DNA of 64,000 bases from JAVBWI01 sp036677445 (GCA_036677445.1 JAVBWI010000007.1:109219-173218), one strand, 5' to 3'; shown: positions 43,592-53,306, counted from the first letter of the stretch. The notes: a model not told the origin generated them from the sequence alone. Numbers and translations: made by a program.

Positions 43592-43616
43592 CGCCCGGCG
43601 CAGTATGCGCCGGGCG
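43592..43616 (-). terminator. Hairpin terminator after the first PrsA-like gene
   Basis: CGCCCGGCGCA / TGCGCCGGGCG, a perfect 11-bp stem with a GTA loop, 30 bases past the stop on the minus strand. The U-tract is poor (GATTGTGC). Confidence 0.6.
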
Positions 43617-43646
43617 TTGATATCGAAACAGAAGTCTTTACCGGGT

Positions 43647-45032
43647 TCAAGAACCAGTGACGTCGCGGATGCGTTCGGGATAACGGGTAACGACGGTGGT
43701 ATCCTGCGTCCATTCGGTGACGAGAGCGTTCCACTCTTCTTCCTGTTTGGCGGAAAGCGTTTCCTCGCGGATGCTTGCCTCATAGTCCGCATAGGCGCGC
43801 TCGCCGGCGGGCTCGTCGCCCACATACTGCAGGATGTGGTAACCGCTGTCATCCTCGATGACGCCTGTGTAGCTGCCTGCCGTGGTCAGCGCGAGCACCG
43901 CGTCCTTCACTGCGTCGGACCAGTCGGTGGTGCTTGTATTCTTGCTGAGCAGCTTACCTGTTTCGCTGAACTTATATTCCGCATCTGTAAAGTCCGCGTC
44001 CTGCGTGTATTCTTTCATCACTTCATCGAAGCTTGCGCCGCTCTGCAGCTTATCATAGGCCGCCTGCGCATCCTGTTTGCTTTGCGCAAAATGCTCCGTG
44101 TACAGCTGCTCCGTCTCCGCCTTGAGCGCGGCGTGCTCCGTCTTGATATCGGCAATGCGGGCTGCGTTTTTGGCCTCATCATCCAGCGTGAGCTGCCCCA
44201 GCTCCGCTTGCAGCTCGCTCATTTGCGTGACCTTATCGGTATAATCGGTGCCAAGCTCTTCTTCGGGCGCAAGCAGGATGTGCTTGACGCGCACATACCC
44301 TTCGGGCGCAAAGAGCGGAGGCGTGCCGCCGTACATTTCAAAGCTTTCCTGCAGGCCCTTATACTTCCCTGCATCTCCTTCAATGGTGGTCTTATCCGAT
44401 GCGAGCTGCTCGTCAAAGGCGGCGCGCACTTCTTCATCGGTAACGGTGACGGCAGCGTAGAAGTCTTCCTGCATTTTGCCGGTCAGGTAACTGGACTTAT
44501 ACTGCTCTTCCAGCCAGGTCTTGAGTTCTTCGCGGCTCATCTCCTTGCCGACATATTGCTCGGCTATGATGGGGAAGAGCTCTTCCGCGCGGGCGTTCAC
44601 ATCGATATCGGGGTCTTCTTCGAACTCGGCCTGCGCCTGTGAGAGCGCCGCGTCGGCGATCGTCTTTTCGGCTTCTTCTACATAGCCGGCAATCTCCGTA
44701 AGTTCCTCCGCCGACAGTTCCGTGTATCCCTGCTTCGCCGCCTGATAATTCTGCACCTTCATGCTGATCAGGCCGTCGAGAATGCTGTCCTGGAAGGTAG
44801 TCAGATCTTCCTGTGTGGCGGTGGGGTCATACCCGAAGCTCCTGTACATGGAGATGTAGTAAGTGAATTCATCCACAAACTCCTGCTTGGTGATTTCCAC
44901 GTCGCCGACCTTCGCCACGACCTGCGCCATATCTTTTTCATCGTTGACGCTGACCAGGCTGCACCCGATCAGGGCCAAGCCGAGCAGCAGCGCCATCACG
45001 ATGGCGGACAGGCTTTTAAAATGCTTATTCAT
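43647..45032 (-). CDS. PrsA-like peptidyl-prolyl isomerase lipoprotein
   Basis: 461 residues. Lipobox LALIGCSL (Cys near 24), a SurA/PrsA-type N-terminal helical domain (AKVGDVEITKQEFVDEF from ~40), a parvulin PPIase domain beginning RVKHILLAPEEELG (~215) with a long helical insertion (~230-290) and ending YHILQYVGDEPAG (~405), and a short tail. It would fold exported proteins on the outer face of the membrane. ATG 45032 has AAGGAG nine bases upstream; a TTG three bases earlier is possible. It follows a second PrsA-like gene by 76 bases. Confidence 0.85.
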   Translation of the reverse strand: MNKHFKSLSAIVMALLLGLALIGCSLVSVNDEKDMAQVVAKVGDVEITKQEFVDEFTYYISMYRSFGYDPTATQEDLTTFQDSILDGLISMKVQNYQAAKQGYTELSAEELTEIAGYVEEAEKTIADAALSQAQAEFEEDPDIDVNARAEELFPIIAEQYVGKEMSREELKTWLEEQYKSSYLTGKMQEDFYAAVTVTDEEVRAAFDEQLASDKTTIEGDAGKYKGLQESFEMYGGTPPLFAPEGYVRVKHILLAPEEELGTDYTDKVTQMSELQAELGQLTLDDEAKNAARIADIKTEHAALKAETEQLYTEHFAQSKQDAQAAYDKLQSGASFDEVMKEYTQDADFTDAEYKFSETGKLLSKNTSTTDWSDAVKDAVLALTTAGSYTGVIEDDSGYHILQYVGDEPAGERAYADYEASIREETLSAKQEEEWNALVTEWTQDTTVVTRYPERIRDVTGS

Positions 45033-45108
45033 CAATCTATTCTCCTTCTATGGTAATCGTTTATATGGTAATTGCTTTTCTGTTGATTGCGCATACGGGG
45101 GCACGGGC

Positions 45109-46374
45109 TTACAGCTTTTCCGGGTACAGCTCAACGATACCTTCCTCTTCCGCTTTTCGCGCGTATTCATCCATCAGGCCGGTAGCCGTGGAGATGTTGC
45201 TGGAAATGCTCATGCTGCTTTTGATATCGTCATAAACCTCTTCCAGCGGACGGATGCCGGGCACGGGCTTATCCTTAAGGCAAATGATGCATACGCCGCC
45301 CTCTATGCGTACAGGCTCCGAAACATCGCCGACGTTCTGCAGTTGAAGCGCCGCGTCACGGTAAGCTTCTTGGACATGGGTGCTGTCCTTGCTCACAAAG
45401 TAGCTGATCAGATGCGTGTCCTCTGATTTTTTCTCCATCAGCTTGATGAAATCGCTGCCCGCAAGCGCTTCCTCACGGATGGGGCGTATCTGCTCCTCCA
45501 GCTCGGTATAGCAGCGTTCGAGCACGGTATTGAAAGCGGAGCCGGCACGGTCAAGCGCGTCCTTCTTGAGCGAAGCCGCCGCAGAGCCTTCCCCGTTTTG
45601 CGATACCGCCAACAGGTATGCCTGGTTGGCCGATTGCACGGCCTTGGCGGCATTGGCCAGGTCCGTCTGCTGCTTCGACGTAAAGTCGAGCGTAAGGCGC
45701 ACCGTCTCAACGTACCCCTCGGGGACGACGATTTCTATTATAGGCGTGCTTTCCCCAAACCATTTGGGGTCGGCGGCGATGGACTCCTGCTGCGTTTGGA
45801 GCTGCTCGTCATAATAGGTTCGGATATCCTCATCCGTAATCTCCCGCACCTGGTTGAGCTTCTTATACAGCATACCCATCACATAATTGTCGCGCAGCGT
45901 CTGCCGTACGCGTTCGGGGGTAAGGCTGCTTTTCGCAAGCAGGTCGATATAGGCCTGCTCCGCTTCCCTGCGGCCCTTCTCATCCGTGCCGTACTGTTCC
46001 AGGAAGGTAGTGACGGTTTCGTTGTAATACTTCAGGTATTGCTGGTCGATCTCCGTCTCCTGCTCGGCGGTCAGCTCGTAAAGTCCTTCCTTCCTGGCCG
46101 CTTCCCTCAGGGCGGCGTCGCCCACCAGTTCATTGAGGCGCTCTGCTTTATATTCTTTCAGCTGTGTCCTGTACGCGGGGGCAGTGAGATCTATCCCTTT
46201 ATATTTCTGATAAAGCGCAAGCTGCTTGGTCAGGTACGCTTCATAGTACCAGCGATAGATGGGCGTTTGACCGACCATACCCAAAATATCCTCAGAATTG
46301 TCCGCGCAACCCGCAAACACAAACAGCACCGCAAACAGCGCCAGCGTGAACGCGAGTATTCTTTTCCCCATCAT
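45109..46374 (-). CDS. PrsA/SurA-like chaperone lipoprotein with altered PPIase region
   Basis: 421 residues. Lipobox VFAGCAD (Cys near 22), a helical N-terminal SurA-like domain (GMVGQTPIYRWYYEAYL), then a region at ~200-380 that aligns in position with the neighbour's parvulin domain but lacks the HIL start (VETVRLTLDF instead) and carries a coiled-coil insertion (~225-290). The catalytic His is therefore missing, and a chaperone role without isomerase activity is likely. Three in-frame ATGs lie within nine bases; 46374 has the best spacing to AAGGAG. Confidence 0.78.
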   Translation of the reverse strand: MMGKRILAFTLALFAVLFVFAGCADNSEDILGMVGQTPIYRWYYEAYLTKQLALYQKYKGIDLTAPAYRTQLKEYKAERLNELVGDAALREAARKEGLYELTAEQETEIDQQYLKYYNETVTTFLEQYGTDEKGRREAEQAYIDLLAKSSLTPERVRQTLRDNYVMGMLYKKLNQVREITDEDIRTYYDEQLQTQQESIAADPKWFGESTPIIEIVVPEGYVETVRLTLDFTSKQQTDLANAAKAVQSANQAYLLAVSQNGEGSAAASLKKDALDRAGSAFNTVLERCYTELEEQIRPIREEALAGSDFIKLMEKKSEDTHLISYFVSKDSTHVQEAYRDAALQLQNVGDVSEPVRIEGGVCIICLKDKPVPGIRPLEEVYDDIKSSMSISSNISTATGLMDEYARKAEEEGIVELYPEKL

Positions 46375-46440
46375 GCGCATTCTCCTTCATCCTTCGTGAT
46401 TTGCGGTTTTGCCCGCAGGCCCCAACCCTATAGCTATCCC

Positions 46441-46469
46441 ATTATACCTATTTCGGGGAGATGATGCAA
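46441..46469 (-). promoter_or_regulatory. Probable promoter of the PrsA-like pair
   Basis: Minus strand TTGCAT (46469-46464), a 17-base spacer and TATAAT (46446-46441), 67 bases before the first gene. Confidence 0.55.
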
Positions 46470-46572
46470 CGCATAATACTGTAAACAAAGTGTGGCAGCC
46501 TGTGGCGTTTCAAGCACACAGCGCGGTAGATATACCTATGCCTTCTTCATCATACTTGCACGCATGCCGTCA

Positions 46573-46601
46573 TTGTTTCCATACGGCTTGCAATGTATAA
46601 T
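46573..46601 (+). promoter_or_regulatory. Promoter of the P-type ATPase operon
   Basis: TTGTTT (46573), a 17-base spacer and TATAAT (46596), 28 bases before the ATPase start, making upstream in-frame starts unlikely. Confidence 0.6.
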
Positions 46602-46629
46602 AAAAGAGACATCGGATGGGAGGAAGCAC

Positions 46630-48981
46630 ATGCAGCCAACAGAGAGGTTTACGCCGGGCCCCGGGGAAGGACTTTCGGCGCGGCAGGTGCGCATGCGCGA
46701 AGAGGAGGGGCTGTACAACGCGCAGCCTCCCCGCATCAGCAAAACCTTCGGGCAGATCGTACGCGACAACCTGTGCACGTTTTTTAACCTCCTCAACGCC
46801 GGGATATTCGTTTCGCTGCTGCTGGTGGGTTCCTATGCCAATATGCTGTTCATGGGCGTGGTATTGTCCAACCTGCTCATCGGCGTGGTGCAGGAGGTGC
46901 GCTCCAAGCGCGCGGTGGAACGGCTGAGCGTGCTGCATATGCCGCGCGCAAAAGTCGTGCGCGACAGTCAGGAGACTGAAATCCCGAGTGAGCGGATCGT
47001 TCTCGACGATGTACTTTTACTGTCTATGGGCAGCCAGATACCCACGGACGCTGTCGTACTGACCGGCGCGGTGGAGGTCGATGAATCCCTTTTGACCGGC
47101 GAGGCCGACGCACTGACCAAGCGTCCGGGTGAGGCGCTGCTTTCGGGCAGCTTCGTGGTTTCCGGCTCCTGCCGGGCCCGCGCGGAGCGGGTAGGCGCGC
47201 AAAGCTACGCCGCGAAGCTCGCGCAGGAAGCGCGCCGGTATCGGAAATTCGATTCGCAGCTGATGCGCGCGCTGCGTTCTATCATCCGTTTTGCGGGCGG
47301 GTTTGTGCTGCCGCTGGGCGCGCTGCTGTTCGCGCATGCGTTTTTTGGTCTCCGCCACCCGATACAAAGCGCCGTGGAGCAGACCGCGGCCTCCATGCTG
47401 GGCATGATCCCGTCGGGGCTGATGCTGCTGACCTCCGTATCGCTCGCGGTGGGCGTAATCGCGCTTGCAAAGCGCAACACGCTCGTGCAGGAGCTGTACT
47501 GCATCGAAACCCTTTCCCGCGTGGACATGCTGTGCCTGGATAAGACGGGAACGCTGACCACCGGCAATATGCGGGTGGCGGAAATTTATGCCGCCGACGC
47601 CGGCCGCGAAGCCGAAATCGAAGCCGGGCTAAGCGATCTCGTGCAGACCATACCCGCAGACAATGCGACCGCACGCGCGCTGCGCGCGCGTTTTTCCGGC
47701 CCGGCGCGGCAAACGCCGCTTTTCGTTACGCCATTTTCTTCCGCCCGGCGGTACAGCGCGGCAGCGTTTGCTTCGGGAACATATTATATCGGCGCGGTGC
47801 AGGCGCTGCGGCCAAACCTGCCGGAAGCATTGCGCCTTCAGGCCGAACAGGCGGCAACAGAGGGGTACCGCGTACTGCTCTTTGCGGCGTGCGGCACGGT
47901 AAACGGTGAACCGCCCCCGCCGGAGCAGGCGGCGCTCACGCCGCTGGCCCTTGTGTGCATACTGGACGAAATACGGCCCGAGGCCGCGGATACGCTGCGC
48001 TTTTTCCGCGAGGAGGGCGTCACGGTCAAGCTCATATCCGGCGACGACCCGCGCACGGTATCTTCCATCGCGCGGCGTTTGGGGCTTCCCGGCCATGCCG
48101 CGTATGTGGACGCCTCCACGCTCGCGGACGACGGCGCAGTGGAAGGCGCGGCGCTTCAATACACCATATTCGGCAGGGTATCCCCCCGGCAAAAACAGGC
48201 GCTGATACGCGCGCTAAAGGCCGCCGGGCATACGGTGGCCATGACGGGCGACGGCGTGAACGATGTGCTTGCCTTAAAGGAATCCGACTGCAGCATCGCG
48301 CTCAACGCGGGCAGCGACGCCGCGCGGCAGATTTCGCAGCTTGTGCTGCTGGACAATGATTTTTCCGCGCTGCCCTCCGTGGTGATGGAAGGACGCCGCG
48401 TCATCAACAACATCACGCGTACGGCGTCGCTGTTTTTAGTAAAGACTCTGTACTCGTTTTTGCTCACGGTATCCAGCCTGCTGTTCGCGCTTTCCTATCC
48501 GTTCCAGCCGGTGCAGCTCTCGCTCATTGGGGCGCTTACGGTGGGCATCCCCTCGTTTATACTCGCGCTGGAACCCAACCGCACCCGCATTCGGGGCAGC
48601 TTCCTGAAGAACGTGCTGGCACAGGCCATCCCCGGCGCGCTGTGCATATTCCTGTACATACTGCTCAGCGGGCTGATCGGGCGGCGAGCGGGGCTATCTT
48701 ATGCACAGATCAACACGCTTTGCGTGTATCTTACGGGCACGACGGGCCTTTGCGTGCTGCTGCGGGTCTGCCTGCCGCTGCAGAAGCGGCGCAGCTTGCT
48801 TTGGTTTTGTATGACGGCGCTGTTCTTCCTTTGCGCGGTGCTGCTGCGCGGGACATTGGATCTGATGTTGCCGCAGGGCGGGCTGATGCTGCAGCTGTAC
48901 ATCGCGATGACCGTGACCTGTTATCCGCTGCTCGTTGTTTTAGGACGCCTCTCACGGCATATACTCAAGGTGGAGGTATAA
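46630..48981 (+). CDS. HAD-IC family P-type cation ATPase, CtpE-like
   Basis: 783 residues. Actuator TGEAD (~157), phosphorylation DKTGTLTTG (~303), hinge TGDGVND (~538), and about ten membrane helices, the last six after ~600. The M4 transport motif is MIPSGLMLLTS where most relatives have PEGL, so the acidic ligand is missing and the ion is uncertain; the family includes the mycobacterial Ca2+ importer CtpE. No N-terminal heavy-metal domain or CPC motif, so not a copper/zinc pump. GGGAGGAA precedes ATG 46630. pth starts four bases after its stop. Confidence 0.87.
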   Translation: MQPTERFTPGPGEGLSARQVRMREEEGLYNAQPPRISKTFGQIVRDNLCTFFNLLNAGIFVSLLLVGSYANMLFMGVVLSNLLIGVVQEVRSKRAVERLSVLHMPRAKVVRDSQETEIPSERIVLDDVLLLSMGSQIPTDAVVLTGAVEVDESLLTGEADALTKRPGEALLSGSFVVSGSCRARAERVGAQSYAAKLAQEARRYRKFDSQLMRALRSIIRFAGGFVLPLGALLFAHAFFGLRHPIQSAVEQTAASMLGMIPSGLMLLTSVSLAVGVIALAKRNTLVQELYCIETLSRVDMLCLDKTGTLTTGNMRVAEIYAADAGREAEIEAGLSDLVQTIPADNATARALRARFSGPARQTPLFVTPFSSARRYSAAAFASGTYYIGAVQALRPNLPEALRLQAEQAATEGYRVLLFAACGTVNGEPPPPEQAALTPLALVCILDEIRPEAADTLRFFREEGVTVKLISGDDPRTVSSIARRLGLPGHAAYVDASTLADDGAVEGAALQYTIFGRVSPRQKQALIRALKAAGHTVAMTGDGVNDVLALKESDCSIALNAGSDAARQISQLVLLDNDFSALPSVVMEGRRVINNITRTASLFLVKTLYSFLLTVSSLLFALSYPFQPVQLSLIGALTVGIPSFILALEPNRTRIRGSFLKNVLAQAIPGALCIFLYILLSGLIGRRAGLSYAQINTLCVYLTGTTGLCVLLRVCLPLQKRRSLLWFCMTALFFLCAVLLRGTLDLMLPQGGLMLQLYIAMTVTCYPLLVVLGRLSRHILKVEV

Positions 48982-48984
48982 CAA

Positions 48985-49581
48985 ATGTATTTGATCGTGG
49001 GCCTGGGCAACCCGGGCATCGCCTACCGCGCTTCCCGCCACAACGCGGGTTTTCGCGCGGTGGAAGCGCTTTCTGACTTGCTCCGCATTGCGCTCAACAA
49101 AAAGGCGCACCGCGCGCTGCTTGGCGAAGGATATTGCGGTGGCGAAAAGGTGCTGCTCGCGCAGCCGCAGACGTTTATGAATTTAAGCGGCGAATCCGTA
49201 CAATCGCTGCTCTCGTATTACAAGCTGCCGCTTGAGCGCCTGATCGTGCTCTACGACGATATCGACCTGCCTGTGGGGGATATCCGCATACGCGCCTCGG
49301 GCAGCGCGGGCACGCACAACGGCATGCGGTCCATTCTCGCGTGCTTAGGCGGGGAACAGGGCTTCCCGCGCGTACGTATCGGCGTGGGCAAGCAGCAGCT
49401 TGGGCGCGACCTCGCTTCGCATGTGCTGGGCAAGCCCGCCCGCGAAGAACGGGCGCTGCTCGAAGGAGCCTGCGCGCAGGCGGCCGCGGCCGCAGTGCTG
49501 ATTGTGGAAGGCAAGCTCGGGGAGGCGCAGGCAAGGTTTAACAAAAAGAAAAAGAAAGAAGAAATTAGTGATGAGGAATGA
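48985..49581 (+). CDS. pth: Peptidyl-tRNA hydrolase
   Basis: 198 residues. YLIVGLGNPGIAYRASRHNAGF (the catalytic His in RHNAG, near 20), QPQTFMNLSGESV (~65), VLYDDIDLPVGDIRIRASGSAGTHNGMRSI (~90-115) and FPRVRIGVGK. It frees tRNA from stalled peptidyl-tRNA. The usual helix ends near 185; the extra KKKKKEEISDEE tail comes from a Lys/Glu-rich segment that runs into an AT-rich repeat, so the C terminus may have been extended by it. Four bases after the ATPase and before mfd. Confidence 0.94.
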   Translation: MYLIVGLGNPGIAYRASRHNAGFRAVEALSDLLRIALNKKAHRALLGEGYCGGEKVLLAQPQTFMNLSGESVQSLLSYYKLPLERLIVLYDDIDLPVGDIRIRASGSAGTHNGMRSILACLGGEQGFPRVRIGVGKQQLGRDLASHVLGKPAREERALLEGACAQAAAAAVLIVEGKLGEAQARFNKKKKKEEISDEE

Positions 49582-49650
49582 ATAATAAGAAATTCCGTCA
49601 GGAATTTCCTCTGCAATTATTCATTCATCATTATTCATTATTCATTAACC
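49566..49650. repeat. AT-rich palindromic element between pth and mfd
   Basis: GAGGAATGAATAAT at the left faces ATTATTCATTATTCATT at the right, around a GAAATTCC / GGAATTTC stem (49589-49608). It differs sharply in composition from its surroundings and forms the last codons of pth. It resembles small AATGAATAAT-bounded elements, and I see no coding capacity. Confidence 0.6.
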
Positions 49651-49664
49651 GTAAGGGGGTTTGG

Positions 49665-52600
49665 ATGGATACTCTCACGCACCCGCTGCTGCAGGTGCTA
49701 AAAGAATCGCCGGAATATAACCGGCTGCATGAACTTTTGACCGACGCGCAGGGCCCCGCGGCGGCTTTCGGCCTGCCCGAAGCGCACCGGGCGCATGTGT
49801 TTGCAGCGCTCGCGCAGCAGCGCGGGGGGCTGTTGATCGCATCGAGCGAACAGGCGGCGGAGCGGCTGTATTTGGAAGCGTCGGCATTTTCCCCGCACAT
49901 AGCGCTGATGCCCGCGCGCGAACTGCCGCTTGTCAACGCTTACGCCGCTTCCGGCGAAGGCGCGAAGGTACGTATCGCCACGCTGATGCGTCTGGCGCTG
50001 CACGAGCCGGTGGGCGTGATCGCCTCCGTCGAGGCGGTATTGCAGTGCCTTTCGCCGCAGGATGTGCTGCGCCGCGCCATCCACACGCTGCATCTTGGCG
50101 AAAGCCATCCGCCGCGCACGCTGCTGCGCGCGCTTTGCGATGCGGGCTACGAGCCGGTGGATCTGGTGGAAGGGCCGGGGCAGGCCGCCCTGCGCGGGGA
50201 TATACTCGACGTTTACCCGCCGCACGCGCGCGAGCCCTACCGCATTGAGTTTTTCGATGATGAAGTGGACCGCCTGAGCATTTACGACCCTGTGACCCAG
50301 CGTTCGCTGGACCGGGTGCAGGAAGCGCTGCTCCCCCCCGCCACCGAGGCGCCGCAGGATGCGGCCGCCATTTCGCGCGCGCTTGCCGCCATACGCAGCG
50401 CAAAAGGCTTCGACGCGCAGCGGCTCGCCTTTGAAGAAGGCCGCGCATGCCCCGGCGCCGAGGTGCTGCTGCCCGTACTGTATGAGGGCGTGCATACGCT
50501 GTTCGATCATCTGCCGCCGGACGCGCCTATTCTGATGGAGGAGCCGCACCGCGTGGAGGAAGCCGCCGACGCGGCGGGCCGCCTGTTTACGCAGTCAGTT
50601 GCCGCCATGCTCGAGCGCGGCGAGGGCATATCCGCGCAGTCGGGGCTGCAAATGACGGCGGAGACGCTGTTCCGCCGCCTGCATACGCCGCGAACGGGGC
50701 TGCTGTTCGCGCTTGCGCGCAGCTTCCCGCGCATCCGCGCGCGGGAGACCGTACAGTTCGATGCGCGGCCCGCGCCGCAATACCCCGGCGAGCGCGCGGA
50801 GCTTGCGCGGGATATCGGCCTTTCCCGCCGCACGGGGGCCGCCGTGCTGCTGTTCGCGGGCGCGCACGCCCAGCGCGTGCGGCAGCAGCTGCTGGATGAG
50901 GATTGTGAAACAGGGTTCGCCTCCGCCCTTACCCGTCCGCCGGTGCGCGGCGAGGTGCTGATATTGGAAGAAAGCCTGCCGCAGGGCTTCCAATACCCCG
51001 CGCTCAAGCTGACGGTGCTTTCGGAAACGGAGCTTTTTGGCTTTACCCGCCGCACGGCGCGAAAGCGGCATTCCGACAAGCCGCGGCTGCTGTTCTCCGA
51101 GCTCAAGCCCGGCGATCTCGTGGTGCATGAAACGCACGGCATCGGCCGCTTTGTGGGCGTGGAGGCGCTCACGGTACAGGACAACACCCGCGATTATCTT
51201 TTGATGGAATACCAGGGCGGAGACCGGCTGTATATCCCCACCGACCAGTTGGACCGCGTGCAAAAATATGTAGGCTCCGACGAAGAGCCCAAGCTTTCCA
51301 GGCTGGGCGGCAGCGAGTGGCAGCGGCAGGTCGGCCGGGCGCGCAGCGCCGTCAAAGAGCTGGCGTTTGACCTGGCCAAGCTGTACGCCGCGCGGCAGGA
51401 CACGCAGGGCTTCGCCTTTTCGCCGGATACGCCGTGGCAGCGGCAGCTGGAGGAACGCTTCCCGTATACGGAAACCCCCGATCAGCTGCAATGCATCGAA
51501 CAGATCAAGCGGGATATGGAAAGCGGGCGCGTGATGGATCGCCTGCTTTGCGGCGACGTGGGCTACGGCAAAACGGAGGTGGCGCTGCGCGCGGCCTTTA
51601 AGGCCGTGCAGGACAGCAAGCAGGCCGCTTTCCTCGTACCCACCACCATACTCGCGCAGCAGCATTACAACACGCTTTCTACGCGCTTTGCGGGCTTCCC
51701 CGTACGGGTGGCGCTGCTTTCACGCTTTAAGAGCCCGCAGGAGCAGAAGGAAACCAAGCGGGCGCTCGCCGAAGGGACGGTGGACGTGATCGTAGGTACG
51801 CACGCGCTGCTGAGTAAAGACGTCAAGTTCAAGGATCTTGGCCTTTTGATCATCGACGAGGAACAGCGCTTCGGCGTCGGGCACAAGGAGCAGATCAAAA
51901 CGCTCAAAACCAATGTGGACGTATTGACCCTTACCGCCACGCCCATACCGCGCACGCTGCACATGTCCATGATCGGAATCCGCGATATGAGCGTCATCGA
52001 TACCCCGCCGGAGGACCGTTACCCCGTGCAGACCTATGTGCTGGAATATTCCGATACGCTGCTCTGTGACGCCATACACAAGGAGCTTTCCCGCGGGGGG
52101 CAGTGCTATATCGTCTATAACCAGGTGCGCAGGCTGGAACGCTTTGCGGAGCAGCTGCGCATGCTGCTGCCCGAAGCGAGCATCGCCTGCGCGCACGGGC
52201 AAATGCCGGAGCAGGCGCTCGAACAGGTCATGCTGGATTTTATGGAGGCGCGCTACAACGTGCTCCTGTGCAGCACCATCATCGAAAACGGGCTGGATAT
52301 CGCAAACGTCAACACACTGTTCGTGCTGGAGGCAGACCGCATGGGGCTTTCGCAGCTTTACCAGCTGCGCGGGCGGGTGGGGCGTTCCTCGCGGCTGGGG
52401 TATGCGTATTTTACATTCCAGCGGGACAAATCTCTCACCGAGATCGCGCACAAGCGGCTGTTGGCGCTGACCGAATTCGCGCAGTTTGGTGCGGGGCGGG
52501 AGATCGCCCTGCGGGATTTGGAGATACGCGGCGCGGGAAGCCTCTTGGGTGCGCAGCAGCACGGGCATATTGCGGATATCGGTTACGAATATTACACCAA

Positions 52601-53099
52601 ACTGATGGGCGCCGCCGTGCGCGAAGCGCGCGGGGAGCCCGAAGCGCCGCCCGAAGTGGATACCGTAGTGGATGTGCCCATCGACGCGCACATTCCGAAA
52701 TCCTATATCAAGAGCGAAGTGCAGCGGCTTTCCATGTACAAGCGCATCGCGCTCATCGCGGACCGCGCCATGCTGTTCGACGTACAGGAGGAAATGGAAG
52801 ACCGTTTTGGCGATATCCCGCCCGCCACGCAGAATTTGATCGATATCGCGTTCGTCAAGGCGCTGTGCTCGCATGCGCAGGTATCTTCGCTGACTGTGCG
52901 CGAAGGGAATGCCAAGCTGCAGTTCCACCCGCAGGCGCAGCTGGACGGCGCGCGGATGCTGCAGGCGGCGGCAAATTTCGCCGCGCAGCTGCTGCCCGGC
53001 GAAGCGGTTTCCCTGCTGTATAAAAAACCCGGCGCGGACGTCGAGGGTATGCTGCACGCGCTGCCGCCGCTGCTCGAAGCATTGTGCGGCTGCGTATAA
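49665..53099 (+). CDS. mfd: Transcription-repair coupling factor
   Basis: 1144 residues, the usual size. UvrB-homology region 1-300 (FFDDEVDRLSIYDP), RNA-polymerase-interaction domain from ~477 (LKPGDLVVHETHGIGRFVGVE), SF2 helicase with Walker A GDVGYGKTEVA (~629), DEEQRFGVGHKEQIK (~729) and TATPIPRTLHMS, the later QLRGRVGRS motif, and a C-terminal TRCF domain (~990-1140). It frees stalled RNA polymerase and recruits UvrA. ATG 49665 has AAGGGGG; upstream in-frame codons lie in the repeat. Follows pth in Firmicutes as usual. Confidence 0.96.
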   Translation: MDTLTHPLLQVLKESPEYNRLHELLTDAQGPAAAFGLPEAHRAHVFAALAQQRGGLLIASSEQAAERLYLEASAFSPHIALMPARELPLVNAYAASGEGAKVRIATLMRLALHEPVGVIASVEAVLQCLSPQDVLRRAIHTLHLGESHPPRTLLRALCDAGYEPVDLVEGPGQAALRGDILDVYPPHAREPYRIEFFDDEVDRLSIYDPVTQRSLDRVQEALLPPATEAPQDAAAISRALAAIRSAKGFDAQRLAFEEGRACPGAEVLLPVLYEGVHTLFDHLPPDAPILMEEPHRVEEAADAAGRLFTQSVAAMLERGEGISAQSGLQMTAETLFRRLHTPRTGLLFALARSFPRIRARETVQFDARPAPQYPGERAELARDIGLSRRTGAAVLLFAGAHAQRVRQQLLDEDCETGFASALTRPPVRGEVLILEESLPQGFQYPALKLTVLSETELFGFTRRTARKRHSDKPRLLFSELKPGDLVVHETHGIGRFVGVEALTVQDNTRDYLLMEYQGGDRLYIPTDQLDRVQKYVGSDEEPKLSRLGGSEWQRQVGRARSAVKELAFDLAKLYAARQDTQGFAFSPDTPWQRQLEERFPYTETPDQLQCIEQIKRDMESGRVMDRLLCGDVGYGKTEVALRAAFKAVQDSKQAAFLVPTTILAQQHYNTLSTRFAGFPVRVALLSRFKSPQEQKETKRALAEGTVDVIVGTHALLSKDVKFKDLGLLIIDEEQRFGVGHKEQIKTLKTNVDVLTLTATPIPRTLHMSMIGIRDMSVIDTPPEDRYPVQTYVLEYSDTLLCDAIHKELSRGGQCYIVYNQVRRLERFAEQLRMLLPEASIACAHGQMPEQALEQVMLDFMEARYNVLLCSTIIENGLDIANVNTLFVLEADRMGLSQLYQLRGRVGRSSRLGYAYFTFQRDKSLTEIAHKRLLALTEFAQFGAGREIALRDLEIRGAGSLLGAQQHGHIADIGYEYYTKLMGAAVREARGEPEAPPEVDTVVDVPIDAHIPKSYIKSEVQRLSMYKRIALIADRAMLFDVQEEMEDRFGDIPPATQNLIDIAFVKALCSHAQVSSLTVREGNAKLQFHPQAQLDGARMLQAAANFAAQLLPGEAVSLLYKKPGADVEGMLHALPPLLEALCGCV

Positions 53100-53105
53100 A
53101 ACACT

Positions 53106-53258
53106 GTCGAAAAAGTGGAAGTATCCACTTTTTCGAGGTTTACCGCGCAAGTTGCCGCTCGGTTTCCTGCTAGCGCAGGAAAGCTGTCGCGTCAACTTAC
53201 GCTATACGGTGTCATTTTGCACCGCACAGCTCGCTGCAAAATGACGGATTGAAAGCCT
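53106..53258 (+). repeat. Intergenic hairpin repeat, family B, copy 1
   Basis: 153 bases. Stem 1: TCGAAAAAGTGGA (53107) / TCCACTTTTTCGA (53124) with an AGTA loop. The middle, with GGTTTACCGCGCAAGTTGCCG and CGCGTCAACTTACGC, follows. Stem 2: GTCATTTTGC / GCAAAATGAC. It ends GGATTGAAAGCCT. Copies at 60026-60242 (with insertion) and inverted at 61321-61472. Follows the mfd stop immediately. Confidence 0.85.
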
Positions 53259-53306
53259 ACAGCTCCTATAAATTACCCACTGTTTCTTCTGGAGGGTTGA
53301 CAACCT

